Assembly (NCBI GenBank): GCA_030641115.1
Contig: DAOWID010000486.1
Coordinates: forward strand, 1 to 34,130
Source: Planctomycetota bacterium
GTDB lineage: Bacteria; Planctomycetota; Phycisphaerae; Sedimentisphaerales; Anaerobacaceae
Direction: 5' to 3'
Length of the DNA: 34,130 bases
Every line of letters starts with the position of its first letter. Positions within the stretch are counted from its first letter, which is position 1. The notes under the pieces were generated by a model. It searched no databases. It saw only the letters and a list, made by a program, of their open reading frames with translations, and was not told the DNA's origin. Both the position numbers and the translations under genes were made by a program. Below, piece after piece: positions 25,683 through 34,130 of the stretch.

Positions 25683-27419
25683 ATGAACCTGATTATCGTA
25701 CATAAGAACAAAGACTTGCCTGCCGGTGACAATGACAGTTTACTTCGGTTTGCTATTTCCAGCGAGCCTTTGGCCGGTGTTGTTCTCGACGGATTGAGCA
25801 AGGGCCTGTCATGGGGTCAGAGCAGCGTTTCTGCTTTGCGCCGTTTTGCAAAACGGGCTCACGCCGGGACGATTTGCGCCGTCCCGGAAGGCTGGGGCAT
25901 TGAGCCTCACACGACCCAAACGGCACATATAATGCCTTATGCAGGGAAAGTACCCATCCGCTCACAGTCCGTACGGAAGGCCAAACGAAATTCATGGTTT
26001 GTTGTTTCCGACGGGCGATTTGTCACGCACATTAACAATGATCTGCTCGCGAACATACTGGCCACGACTCAGGTGGATGTGGTGGCGGTCAATGCGGAGT
26101 CGGAGTTGTTGGCGGCCCGCGAGAAAATACGGCTGACAGTCCAAGGCAAGGTGGCGGGTTTCCGTCGATTATACGACGATTCCGCTGAATTGGCGCCTCT
26201 TCCTCTTGATTGGCCTCATCACCTTTTTGTCAAGACTAATATCCTTGACCAGGTCCTGGATGATTGGGCTTTGCCTGAGTCATTCTCCAGCGTCCTGGAG
26301 AGGTGCCGGTCACACGGTTTGACGCTGCAGGCGGTCAATGTGGCTGGGCTCGCGCTGGACCTGGAAACTGAAGATGGATTACTGAATTTTTGTAGGGCCG
26401 GCGTTCGTTCGTCGCCTTGCGGCTCTTACACACGAATTGCCCAGGGCAGTTGTAATCCGGCCGTGGTTCACAACCGCGAGGCAGACCGAGAGCCAAGATT
26501 GGTTGGGAAAATCCTGTTGGGAAAAAATGTTCGTATCGGCTCGGATGTTGTCATAGTAGGCCCGACCATTATCGGCAATAATGTCAGAATTGAACGAGGA
26601 TCTGTCATAAACTCATCAATCATCGGACCGCAAGTTCACATACCGCAAGGTCAAATGCTCCAGAACTGTATTGTAAAAGGGCCACAATACTGCGGGAAAG
26701 ACCCGACCGGATCCAAAAGTTGCATTTCAACACAGGTTAGCAGCCATAAGGTGGAGTTCGGACGCCGGGAATTTACCAGTGACATTTTCCGCAGTTGGGG
26801 GATATTCTCCTACGCAGGACGCTTCAAGCGAATGGTTGACTTTCTCGCCGCGGTAATTGTGCTCGCTCTATTCGCGCCGATAACGCCTTTTATCGCGCTG
26901 GCGATAAAGCTGAATTCGCCGGGGCCGGTGTTTTACAAAGATAAGCGCCAGGGATTGCACGGAAAAGCATTCAACTGTTGGAAATTCAGGACAATGCACA
27001 CAGGATCTGAGAGCATACAGGAAAAGCTGCGGGTTGTCAGCCAGGTTGACGGCCCACAATTCAAAATCAAAGATGATCCGAGAATCAGCACCGTTGGCAG
27101 ATTCCTGCGGGACACGTATATCGATGAGATTCCTCAGTTCCTCAATGTTCTTCTCGGTCAGATGAGCGTCGTTGGCCCGAGGCCCTCTCCCGAATCGGAG
27201 AACACATTGTGCCCATCGTGGCGTGACGCCCGGCTGTCGGTCAGGCCGGGAATTACGGGACTTTGGCAGGTTTATAGAACACGTAAACCTGAGCAAGACT
27301 TTCAGGAATGGATCTATTATGACACCGAATATGTCCGAAGGCTGTCTCTGAGGACGGACCTGCGGATATGCTGGCGGACAATTAAGAAGATGGTTCGGAG
27401 TTTCATTAGTCAGTTCTGA
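25683..27419 (+). CDS. Fusion: nucleotidyltransferase-like relic + left-handed beta-helix + bacterial sugar transferase (undecaprenyl-phosphate phosphoglycosyltransferase)
   Basis: LbH 'ILLGKNVRIGSDVVIVGPTIIGNNVRIERGSVINSSIIGPQVHIPQGQMLQNCIV'; PGT domain 'AGRFKRMVDFLAAVIVLALFAPITPFIALAIKLNSPGPVFYKDKRQGLHGKAFNCWKFRTM', 'FLRDTYIDEIPQFLNVLLGQMSVVGPRPSP', 'RPGITGLWQV'. Confidence 0.9.
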   Translation: MNLIIVHKNKDLPAGDNDSLLRFAISSEPLAGVVLDGLSKGLSWGQSSVSALRRFAKRAHAGTICAVPEGWGIEPHTTQTAHIMPYAGKVPIRSQSVRKAKRNSWFVVSDGRFVTHINNDLLANILATTQVDVVAVNAESELLAAREKIRLTVQGKVAGFRRLYDDSAELAPLPLDWPHHLFVKTNILDQVLDDWALPESFSSVLERCRSHGLTLQAVNVAGLALDLETEDGLLNFCRAGVRSSPCGSYTRIAQGSCNPAVVHNREADREPRLVGKILLGKNVRIGSDVVIVGPTIIGNNVRIERGSVINSSIIGPQVHIPQGQMLQNCIVKGPQYCGKDPTGSKSCISTQVSSHKVEFGRREFTSDIFRSWGIFSYAGRFKRMVDFLAAVIVLALFAPITPFIALAIKLNSPGPVFYKDKRQGLHGKAFNCWKFRTMHTGSESIQEKLRVVSQVDGPQFKIKDDPRISTVGRFLRDTYIDEIPQFLNVLLGQMSVVGPRPSPESENTLCPSWRDARLSVRPGITGLWQVYRTRKPEQDFQEWIYYDTEYVRRLSLRTDLRICWRTIKKMVRSFISQF

Positions 27420-27475
27420 AAATGCCCGCAAGGGCCCCTGGCGGGGATAATGTATGGATGTGAAAGGGTAGTCAT

Positions 27476-30400
27476 ATGCCAAGGAGATACTTTAACTGGA
27501 AATTGGCGATTGTTCTGGTGGTTGGTCTGGCTGTTTTGTGCGTGACGGCCTTTGGGCTGCGCCAATGGCAGAAAAGCAACAGGGCCGAGCGGGGACTTGT
27601 CCTTGGAAACAAGGCATACGAAGAACGAAGATATGAGGATGCTGCACGACATCTGGGCAGATATATTGGTGTTCATCAGGATGACGTGCCGGCATTGCTG
27701 AAATACGCCGATGCGCAGTTGAAGATAACACCTCTCAAGCAAAACAATGTTCGGCAGGCTATAGCGACTTATCACATCGTTTTGAGGGCGGACCAGGCCA
27801 ATTCCGAAGCTGCTACACGGCTTATCGAACTGTATTTATCAATGCGTATGCCCGGTGAGGCCGAGTTAATCGCAAAGAAATGCCTCGACACGACCCAGAA
27901 TCCGGAAGTCCGCATACTGTTGGCGACGGCGATGGCCCGTCAGCGAAAGCTCAATGAAGCCGCAGCAGAGCTCAAGAGCATCATAACCGAAGATCCTAAT
28001 CAGGTATTGGCCTACCAGGCATTAGGGCAACTCACAGAGCAATTTCCTGGTGACTTCGCAGAACCCGCAGAACCTCCCGAACATTGGTACAATGAAGCGG
28101 TGAAGAATAATCCCTCCACGGCTTTGGCCTATTTAGCCCGTGCGGCTTTTTATCTGAGGGCCAAAAATGATCCTAATGCACTGGTTGATCTGGACAAGGC
28201 TGCGACACTGGATCTGTCTGAATCTGCGGTCAGGTTGGGCCTTGCGAAAGGGTTCATTGCCGCGGGCGCTTTGGACAAGGCGGAGGAACAGCTTAAGGCT
28301 GTACAAGAGGTCGAGCCGACAAATCAGTCCCTCTGGCAGACCTGGGCCGGCCTTGCCCTGAAATCGCAGTCGCAGGAAAAGATGGCCGAAGTAGCTGAAA
28401 GGGGATTAGAGAGCCTCGCTTATCAACCCTGGGATTTTATGCTCGTGGCCACGGAACTCTTTATCCGGGGCGGTGAGCTTGACAGGGCCACTGATTGCAT
28501 CGCCAAACTGGACCAGAAGGATATAGACCCTGCGATGGTTGCCTTTTTGAGAGGTCTTGTAGCCAGCGAAAAGGGGGACCAGCATGACGCCGTGAAATAT
28601 TGGCAGCAGTCGAGGGAGTTAGGTAATAAATCCCTGCAGGTTCAGTTGGCGGTGGCATCGGCTCTATCGGCTTTGGGTGATACTCAGTCGGCACTTCGGC
28701 AGTTGCGCATGTTTGTCTTCGAAAGGCCTGATTCGTTCGAGGGACATCTAACTTTGGCCAAGCTGTTAGCCAAAAGCGGAGATTGGACCGGGGCGGCAGA
28801 ATACGCCGATAGAGCGCGACAACTTTCGCGGAAAAGTATCGAGGCTGCTTTGTTGTACTGGCAGGCCCGCGCACAGTTGTTGGCGGCGCGTCCTGCAGAG
28901 GAAAACGCCCCGATGTGGGAGGAAATAGACAGACAGTTGGTTTTGCTGGAAGATACTGCCGATGATGTTCTTCAGGTTAGATTATTGCGGCTCCAGGTTG
29001 CACTCCAACGGGGTAAATTCGCCGAAGCTCAAGGGTTGTTAGCTCAACTCAAAGAAGAGTATCCATCACATTTTAGAATTGCTATGGCTGAAGTTGGATT
29101 GCTTGTAGCTCAGGAGAAGGAAGATGAAGTAATCCCGATGTTGAACAAGACGATAGAGGATTTTCCTGAAGCTGTTGAGCCGGTTACCTTCCTTGCGCTT
29201 TTGCTGGATGAGCCGGACAATCACGAGGAATGTGAAGCGGTTATTAAAGAGGCTTTGGCGCGCATTGAGGGACCTCCGGCCCGCTATGATTTGACCATGC
29301 TGCTTGTGCAGTTTTACGGCCAGTGGGGTCAAGTGGACAACGCTTACCGCTTGCTTAATGCCCTCTCTCAGCAGAAGCCCAACAATATTCCCATAAAACG
29401 TCGACTCCTGAGCAGCGAGCCTGTTATTAAGGACCCTGAAAGGGCCCAGCAGCTCGTCGATGAAATCAAGGCCCTTGAGGGTGAGGGCGGTTGGCAATGG
29501 CGATATGAACAGGCGAGAGTCTGGTATAACGGCGGCGATTTCAATAGCCGTTGTCCCCAGATCATTCCGCTTCTGCAGGAAAATCTGTTGGCTAACCAAG
29601 ATGATCAGGCAAGCCGGAGGCTCCTGGCTGCGACGTACGAACGAAGTGACCGCTTACAGATGGCACTGTCGGCATACCGTGAGGCCCTGAGCAGGTCGCC
29701 CCAGGATATTCGGCTTATTGCCGGCACGGTCGGGGCGCTTTACAAGGCACAAGAATATGAAGAGGCCGAGGAGATTTTGAACCGTGTTTCCAAAGAAGGG
29801 CTTTCCGATCCGGCACTTCAGCAACTGCAATATGAAGGTTACCTCAGACGTGGTCAGTTGGGATCGGCAACGGATATCTTGCAGGATTACCTCGGCACTG
29901 ACCCCAATAACATTTCCGCCGGCTTGTCTCTTGCACTGTTGAAGATGCAACAAAACGACTTTGACGAGGCGCGTAAACTGCTGGACGACCTGCGGGCCCA
30001 GGAACCCAATTCACTGCCGATAATGTTCGCACAGATCCAGTTGAATGTTCGTGCGGACAAACCTGATGAGGCGTTGAAGCTGTGTGACCAGATAATAGGC
30101 AATCTTAACAATGCTTCGGCTTATGTCATCCGCGCCAGAACGCATGTCGCGCTTGGGCAAGCCGAGAAGGCAATAGAGGACTTTAACCGTGCCGTAACCA
30201 TCGACCCCAACGGTGCTGGTGTATGGGTGGCCAGAAGTGACTTCTACAGTGCCACAGGCCAATCAGAAAAGGCGATGACCGATATAGAACAGGCTCTTTC
30301 TCTCGACCCGAACAACATCCAGATTCAAAGACGCGTTATCGCCTTGTTCCTGGCATCAGGCAGACCCGACAAAGCTCAGCAGGCAAGAGCTATTCTCGAC

Positions 30401-31657
30401 CGGGCTCTAAAATCCAACCCTGCCAATAGCATGTTGAAGCTGCTCAAAGCACAAGCGCTGCTTGCCGAAGGAACGGCTCCGGCTATTGATGGCGCTGTGC
30501 AGATTCTTCGGAGGCTTACAGAGGATCAGCCCAGAATCAGTGGTGCTTGGGCGTTGTTGGGGGAAATCCTGCTAAGGCAGGGACTGCCGGGTGAGGCTAT
30601 AGACACTGTTCTGCAAGGCCTTGTCTATAATACCAAAGACAGAACGCTGCTTATCCTGAAGGCCCGTGCCGAGGCAGCCAGGTCACCATTCTTGGCGATT
30701 GCCACTCTCAAGCAGCTAATGACTCTGGACCCAAACGACGTAGGTGCGGCGATGCGCCTGGCCGACGCGTACATCGCAACAGGGGAGCCTGACAAAGCGG
30801 TAAATCTGCTTAGAAGACTGGTGACCACTTGCGATACGTCCGATCGACGCGGATGCAGTATTGGCTTGGCTGTTGCGCTGTACAGCAACGACAGCAAGGC
30901 GGAAGCTCAGAAGGAATTTGATTCTCTGGTCCAAGCCGAGCCCAATGACCCGGCTCCTCTATTGGCGCAAGTGCAGTTGTTCGAGGGGGACAAGCTCTGG
31001 GGCGAGATAGAGCGCAAGGCCGTAGATTGGTATCAGAAGCATCCCGAAGATATTCAGACGCCTCTTTTTGTTGCCAGGCGTCTGGCCGCAGTTGAGGACA
31101 CCGCCTCAAGGAAGACCGCCGAGAACATACTTAGGATGGTGCTCAAAGATCATCCCGAAGATGTTGAAACAATGAGCACCCTTGCGATGCTCATGCAGCT
31201 CGTGGAGCGCAGCGATGAGGCGGCCAAACTTTACCGGCGCGTGCTCGAAGTTCGCCCCGATGATGTGGTCGCTATGAATAATCTGGCTTGGATTCTGTGT
31301 GAAGACCAGGAGAAACATCAAGAAGCGTTTGAGCTTGCTCAGAAAGGCTTGAAGATACTGCCGAACTATGTTGATCTGATCGATACGCGCGGCATGGTGT
31401 ACTACCGAATGGGTGAATTCGACAAAGCCGTCCAGGATTTCTCTACCTGCATAAAGCTCTATCCCAGCGAGACGAGCGTTGTCACTGCTTCACACTTTCA
31501 CCTGGGAAGAGCCTTTGCCAAGCTCAACCAGACGGATAAGGCAGTTGAGAGCTTAAACAAAGCTTTGAACTTGAATAGCGAAGCTGGGGGCTTATCGACA
31601 GCAGACTTGGCCGACGTAAAGCGTTTGCTTGAAAAGCTATCAAAAGAAGGAGGTTAA
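27476..31657 (+). CDS. Large membrane-anchored TPR-repeat protein (PEP-CTERM/PrsT-type EPS-associated)
   Basis: N-terminal TM 'WKLAIVLVVGLAVLCVTAFGL' then many TPR-like helices across 1393 aa (e.g. 'AEKAIEDFNRAVTIDPNGAGVWVARSDFYSATGQSEKAMTDIEQALSLDPNN'). Confidence 0.88.
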   Translation: MPRRYFNWKLAIVLVVGLAVLCVTAFGLRQWQKSNRAERGLVLGNKAYEERRYEDAARHLGRYIGVHQDDVPALLKYADAQLKITPLKQNNVRQAIATYHIVLRADQANSEAATRLIELYLSMRMPGEAELIAKKCLDTTQNPEVRILLATAMARQRKLNEAAAELKSIITEDPNQVLAYQALGQLTEQFPGDFAEPAEPPEHWYNEAVKNNPSTALAYLARAAFYLRAKNDPNALVDLDKAATLDLSESAVRLGLAKGFIAAGALDKAEEQLKAVQEVEPTNQSLWQTWAGLALKSQSQEKMAEVAERGLESLAYQPWDFMLVATELFIRGGELDRATDCIAKLDQKDIDPAMVAFLRGLVASEKGDQHDAVKYWQQSRELGNKSLQVQLAVASALSALGDTQSALRQLRMFVFERPDSFEGHLTLAKLLAKSGDWTGAAEYADRARQLSRKSIEAALLYWQARAQLLAARPAEENAPMWEEIDRQLVLLEDTADDVLQVRLLRLQVALQRGKFAEAQGLLAQLKEEYPSHFRIAMAEVGLLVAQEKEDEVIPMLNKTIEDFPEAVEPVTFLALLLDEPDNHEECEAVIKEALARIEGPPARYDLTMLLVQFYGQWGQVDNAYRLLNALSQQKPNNIPIKRRLLSSEPVIKDPERAQQLVDEIKALEGEGGWQWRYEQARVWYNGGDFNSRCPQIIPLLQENLLANQDDQASRRLLAATYERSDRLQMALSAYREALSRSPQDIRLIAGTVGALYKAQEYEEAEEILNRVSKEGLSDPALQQLQYEGYLRRGQLGSATDILQDYLGTDPNNISAGLSLALLKMQQNDFDEARKLLDDLRAQEPNSLPIMFAQIQLNVRADKPDEALKLCDQIIGNLNNASAYVIRARTHVALGQAEKAIEDFNRAVTIDPNGAGVWVARSDFYSATGQSEKAMTDIEQALSLDPNNIQIQRRVIALFLASGRPDKAQQARAILDRALKSNPANSMLKLLKAQALLAEGTAPAIDGAVQILRRLTEDQPRISGAWALLGEILLRQGLPGEAIDTVLQGLVYNTKDRTLLILKARAEAARSPFLAIATLKQLMTLDPNDVGAAMRLADAYIATGEPDKAVNLLRRLVTTCDTSDRRGCSIGLAVALYSNDSKAEAQKEFDSLVQAEPNDPAPLLAQVQLFEGDKLWGEIERKAVDWYQKHPEDIQTPLFVARRLAAVEDTASRKTAENILRMVLKDHPEDVETMSTLAMLMQLVERSDEAAKLYRRVLEVRPDDVVAMNNLAWILCEDQEKHQEAFELAQKGLKILPNYVDLIDTRGMVYYRMGEFDKAVQDFSTCIKLYPSETSVVTASHFHLGRAFAKLNQTDKAVESLNKALNLNSEAGGLSTADLADVKRLLEKLSKEGG

Positions 31658-31659
31658 TT

Positions 31660-32019
31660 ATGCAGCAATTTCCAAGATTAGTGACCGAAGATGTTGGCAG
31701 GGGGGATGGACCATATCAACGCCCCAAACTCATACTGCTTGACGACAAGCATTGGTCGTATGTCCAGAGACGCTACCATATCAGTCCACGCGAACTTGAA
31801 GTGGCCAAGCTTGTCTGCCACGGTCTGAGCAACAAGGAAATAGCAGAGGCCCTGAGTATAAGGCACGGGACCGTAAAGACTCACATAAAAAATATTTACC
31901 GAAGGATCCACGTCAAGAATAAGGTCGCGCTCCTGCTAAGGTTCATGGCTGATGTGAGCAAGCTTCTGAGCGAGTCTTCCGGCAGAGCTATTGTTCCAAT
32001 CGTGGATGCCGAGGCCTGA
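31660..32019 (+). CDS. LuxR-type HTH transcriptional regulator lacking a receiver domain
   Basis: 'ISPRELEVAKLVCHGLSNKEIAEALSIRHGTVKTHIKNIYRRIHVKNKVALLLRF'; ATG 2 nt after the TPR gene stop, SD (GGAGG) inside the TPR gene's last codons. Confidence 0.9.
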   Translation: MQQFPRLVTEDVGRGDGPYQRPKLILLDDKHWSYVQRRYHISPRELEVAKLVCHGLSNKEIAEALSIRHGTVKTHIKNIYRRIHVKNKVALLLRFMADVSKLLSESSGRAIVPIVDAEA

Positions 32020-32341
32020 GCCCAGATCGCTTCTGACGCGGCGAGATTCTTTAAGAAGTAGTATGGCTCAGTCGCGTCGAGTAGCTCCGGGGTAGACCCT
32101 TCGTCTACAGTCTGGACCTGGCAAGTACTTTCATGTGCGGGTCCTTCAAGCCAGAACCACCTTCATTCCTGTCCTCTCATACCACATCACATCTCGATCG
32201 TTCTCCAACCGTTCTCGACCGGCTTTGTTTCTGCCGGCCCCACCTGCATTGTTGACCACCAACCGTTACATCGTTGTCTGATCGCGTATTGTCTGCTGGC
32301 CGGACAGACCCTCCGATTCCCTTCCGGCTCATCACTACCGC

Positions 32342-32491
32342 ATGCTTCTGGCCTGCTCACCGGGCCTGCGCTACCTGCGGCGTTATGGCGTTGACGTGTA
32401 TGCGCGCAATAAGATAGCATTTGGCGATTCGGCATCTGCTGTGGTACGGCGGGTTCTTCCAGCGCTTGCTGGCGAGGTCTTAAGGAGGTAG
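32342..32491 (+). CDS. Small ORF, 49 aa, uncertain
   Basis: MLLACSPGLRYLRRYGVDVYARNKIAFGDSASAVVRRVLPALAGEVLRR*; no clear homology and no strong SD. Confidence 0.2.
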   Translation: MLLACSPGLRYLRRYGVDVYARNKIAFGDSASAVVRRVLPALAGEVLRR

Positions 32492-32493
32492 AA

Positions 32494-32676
32494 ATGGAAC
32501 GATATGGAATGATGCTTGGTTGAAATAGGGACGCGGGACATTGTGGAAATTCTTCGTGAAGCCATGGGCGCTGGTGAGAAGATATTGGCGAAGCGAACGG
32601 AGTTAAAACGAAGAACAGCTGTTGACAGAAAAGAATACAACAGTACAATGACACCCGGAGTTGAAATCGTGTCCTA
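32494..32676 (+). pseudogene. Possible frame-disrupted small gene
   Basis: Perfect AGGAGG (32483-32488) then ATG 32494 giving MERYGMMLG*; skipping one base before the stop opens VEIGTRDIVEILREAMGAGEKILAKRTELKRRTAVDRKEYNSTMTPGVEIVS*. Confidence 0.25.
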
Positions 32677-32752
32677 ACTCAGAGACCTTTTTGTCTCATT
32701 CTTGCTGATGAAGCACAAGCGTGGAAGCCTACGCTGGAGATTCATGGGACAG

Positions 32753-33244
32753 ATGAAACGTAGAGCATATCTTGACATAGAAACAACAGGACTTAGCAGG
32801 AACTACTATGACATTACTGTCATTGGGATAGCTCTTGAGAATAGGAAAGAGTGCAGAGTAGTCCAGCTCATAGGTGATGAGATTTCAGACGTCAGACTGT
32901 TGAAACTGCTCTCTGGGGTAGATGAGATCTATACCTACAACGGTTCAAGATTCGACATGCCTTTCATCAGAATTAAGCTCAATGTTGATCTCAACAAAGA
33001 GTTCAGCCACAGGGATCTGATGTATGATTGCTGGAAGCATAATCTCAAGGGTGGTCTCAAGGTAGTAGAAAGAAAGTTGGGAATAGGAAGAAATTTAGAG
33101 GGCATAGATGGATTTGTGGCTGTGAGGCTGTGGTCGGATTATGTAAATGGCAATGATGAGGATGCTCTGAATACTCTGCTCGAGTATAACAAAGAGGATG
33201 TGGTGAATTTGAGGATTCTGAGGCAGAAGCTGTGGGTGGGGTGA
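32753..33244 (+). CDS. RNase H-like / DEDDy 3'-5' exonuclease domain protein (YprB-like); ORF open from 32702
   Basis: 'AYLDIETTGL', 'YTYNGSRFDMPFI', 'HRDLMYDCWK', 'YNKEDVVNLRIL' are consistent with a DEDDy active site (RNase_H_2-like). Confidence 0.8.
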   Translation: MKRRAYLDIETTGLSRNYYDITVIGIALENRKECRVVQLIGDEISDVRLLKLLSGVDEIYTYNGSRFDMPFIRIKLNVDLNKEFSHRDLMYDCWKHNLKGGLKVVERKLGIGRNLEGIDGFVAVRLWSDYVNGNDEDALNTLLEYNKEDVVNLRILRQKLWVG

Positions 33245-33493
33245 GGGTGTTTCCCGTGAGCAGAAGTGAGGAATATGTGCGGCTGGTTAACGCATGCTGG
33301 AGCTTTCGCGAGACACTGCTGGGAATCACCATTTGGGATCTTTGCAGTTCTGGGTTTCGGAGAAGGTGCATGGCACGAGTTCCTCACCCCAAATTTTTTT
33401 GCCAGCTCGCTTTGGGTGTTTCTGAAAGTATTTGTTCGTAAACTTTCGCACTTTTTAGGCGGCTGATTTTAATGATTTATCAACACAAACATA

Positions 33494-33543
33494 CCAACCT
33501 TCCGATGTCTTTATTGAAAACAAAAATAAGACAGGGAGGTTGG
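33494..33543 (+). promoter_or_regulatory. Long stem-loop sequestering the transposase Shine-Dalgarno
   Basis: CCAACCTTCC-ga-TGTCTTtATT (33494-33515) pairs with AATAAGACA-GGGAGGTTGG (33525-33543), ~19 bp including one T.G pair. GGGAGG at 33534-33539 lies in the 3' arm and ATG is at 33545. Confidence 0.65.
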
Positions 33544-33544
33544 C

Positions 33545-34130
33545 ATGAATACAATTATTACTTCGACATGGGATACGATAATTCAATACTTTTTCCCAGT
33601 ATTTACGGTTCCAACGACAGAAATTTTTCTCAATCTCATAACCGGATGGGTTCTCTGCACCGCGAGACATACCATCACCGGCATCTTGCCATTCGCAGAC
33701 CCGGCTGGACAGAAAGCTCACGATGCTTATCATCGGTTCTTCCCGGACGCTTCCTGGGCAATGAGCGAGTTGTGGAGACTTTTGACGACTCTGCTGGTCA
33801 AAATATTTTACCCAACCGGTGTAATACCTACCGATCTGGACGACACCCTGTTTCATCGCAGTGGCAGAAAAGTCAATGGTGCGGGCTGGTGGCGGGACGC
33901 GGTTCGTTCGACCGGTACAAATATAGTCCACGCCTGGGGCCTGAACCTGGTAGTACTTACACTGAGAATAAATCCGCCCTGGGGCGGCGAGCCTTTGGGT
34001 TTGCCAATCAATATGAGACTTCACCGAAAGAATGGGCCGACTCTTACAAAACTGGCCAGCCAGATGCTCACAGAAGTTGCCCTCTGGCTGCCTCAAAGGC
34101 GTTTTCTGTGCAGTGCGGACGGTTTTTACG
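33545..34130 (+). CDS. DDE transposase (IS701-like), N-terminal part, runs off the right edge
   Basis: Open frame MNTIITSTWDTIIQYFFPVFTVPTTEIFLNLITGWVLCTARHTITGILP...IPTDLDDTLFHRSGRKVNGAGWWRDAVRS...; absent from the ORF track because no stop lies in the window. Confidence 0.75.
   Translation, partial: MNTIITSTWDTIIQYFFPVFTVPTTEIFLNLITGWVLCTARHTITGILPFADPAGQKAHDAYHRFFPDASWAMSELWRLLTTLLVKIFYPTGVIPTDLDDTLFHRSGRKVNGAGWWRDAVRSTGTNIVHAWGLNLVVLTLRINPPWGGEPLGLPINMRLHRKNGPTLTKLASQMLTEVALWLPQRRFLCSADGFY

Noticed and set aside
26868-27482. 204-aa minus-strand ORF opposite the sugar transferase domain
   Set aside because: Antisense of a highly conserved PGT domain; no motifs of its own.
32092-32108. 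Rho-independent terminator after the LuxR-type gene (GTAGAC CCTTC GTCTAC)
   Set aside because: Only 6 bp and no following T-tract, so not called as a terminator.
32187-32654. 155-aa minus-strand ORF
   Set aside because: Composition typical of antisense/noncoding sequence with no motif; plus-strand SD signals conflict with it.
33424-33447. GAAAGT/ACTTTC inverted pair as an IS terminal repeat
   Set aside because: Only 6 bp and AT-rich; the other IS end is outside the window, so it cannot be supported.
33455-34096. 213-aa minus-strand ORF at the right edge
   Set aside because: Antisense to the open plus-strand transposase frame with a recognisable motif and SD.

Overview
The window looks like a Planctomycetes/Phycisphaerae-type exopolysaccharide (EPS) and exosortase locus; the taxonomic guess rests on style only. 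On the minus strand, from 4403 off the left edge, one uninterrupted reading frame encodes a large secreted protein. The supplied ORF track misses it because it has no stop in the window. I read it as signal peptide, right-handed beta-helix/choice-of-anchor-Q domain, four ~88-aa Ig-like repeats and a seven-repeat probable beta-propeller. Diverging from it, behind a consensus-like sigma70 promoter (TTGACA-N17-TACAAT), is a ~26 kb plus-strand cluster. In order it encodes: EpsI-like protein, CelD/FemAB-like GNAT, GNAT, Wzx flippase, pyruvyl transferase, B12-type radical SAM, Wzy/O-antigen ligase, second CelD-like GNAT, NodB deacetylase, methyltransferase, second deacetylase, GT2, GT4-like, PssD/PssE (Alg14/Alg13), GT2, a nucleotidyltransferase-like/LbH/exosortase fusion, Wzc BY-kinase, a second NTase-like/LbH/sugar-transferase fusion, a 1393-aa TPR protein and an orphan LuxR-type HTH protein. 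Then come a small-ORF/noncoding stretch, a DEDDy exonuclease-like protein, and a transposase running off the right edge that is also absent from the ORF track. The lead novelty candidate is a pair of degenerate nucleotidyltransferase + left-handed beta-helix modules fused to two different membrane enzymes of the same locus, the exosortase and the EPS-initiating phosphoglycosyltransferase. All family calls are by eye from motifs; no database search was run.
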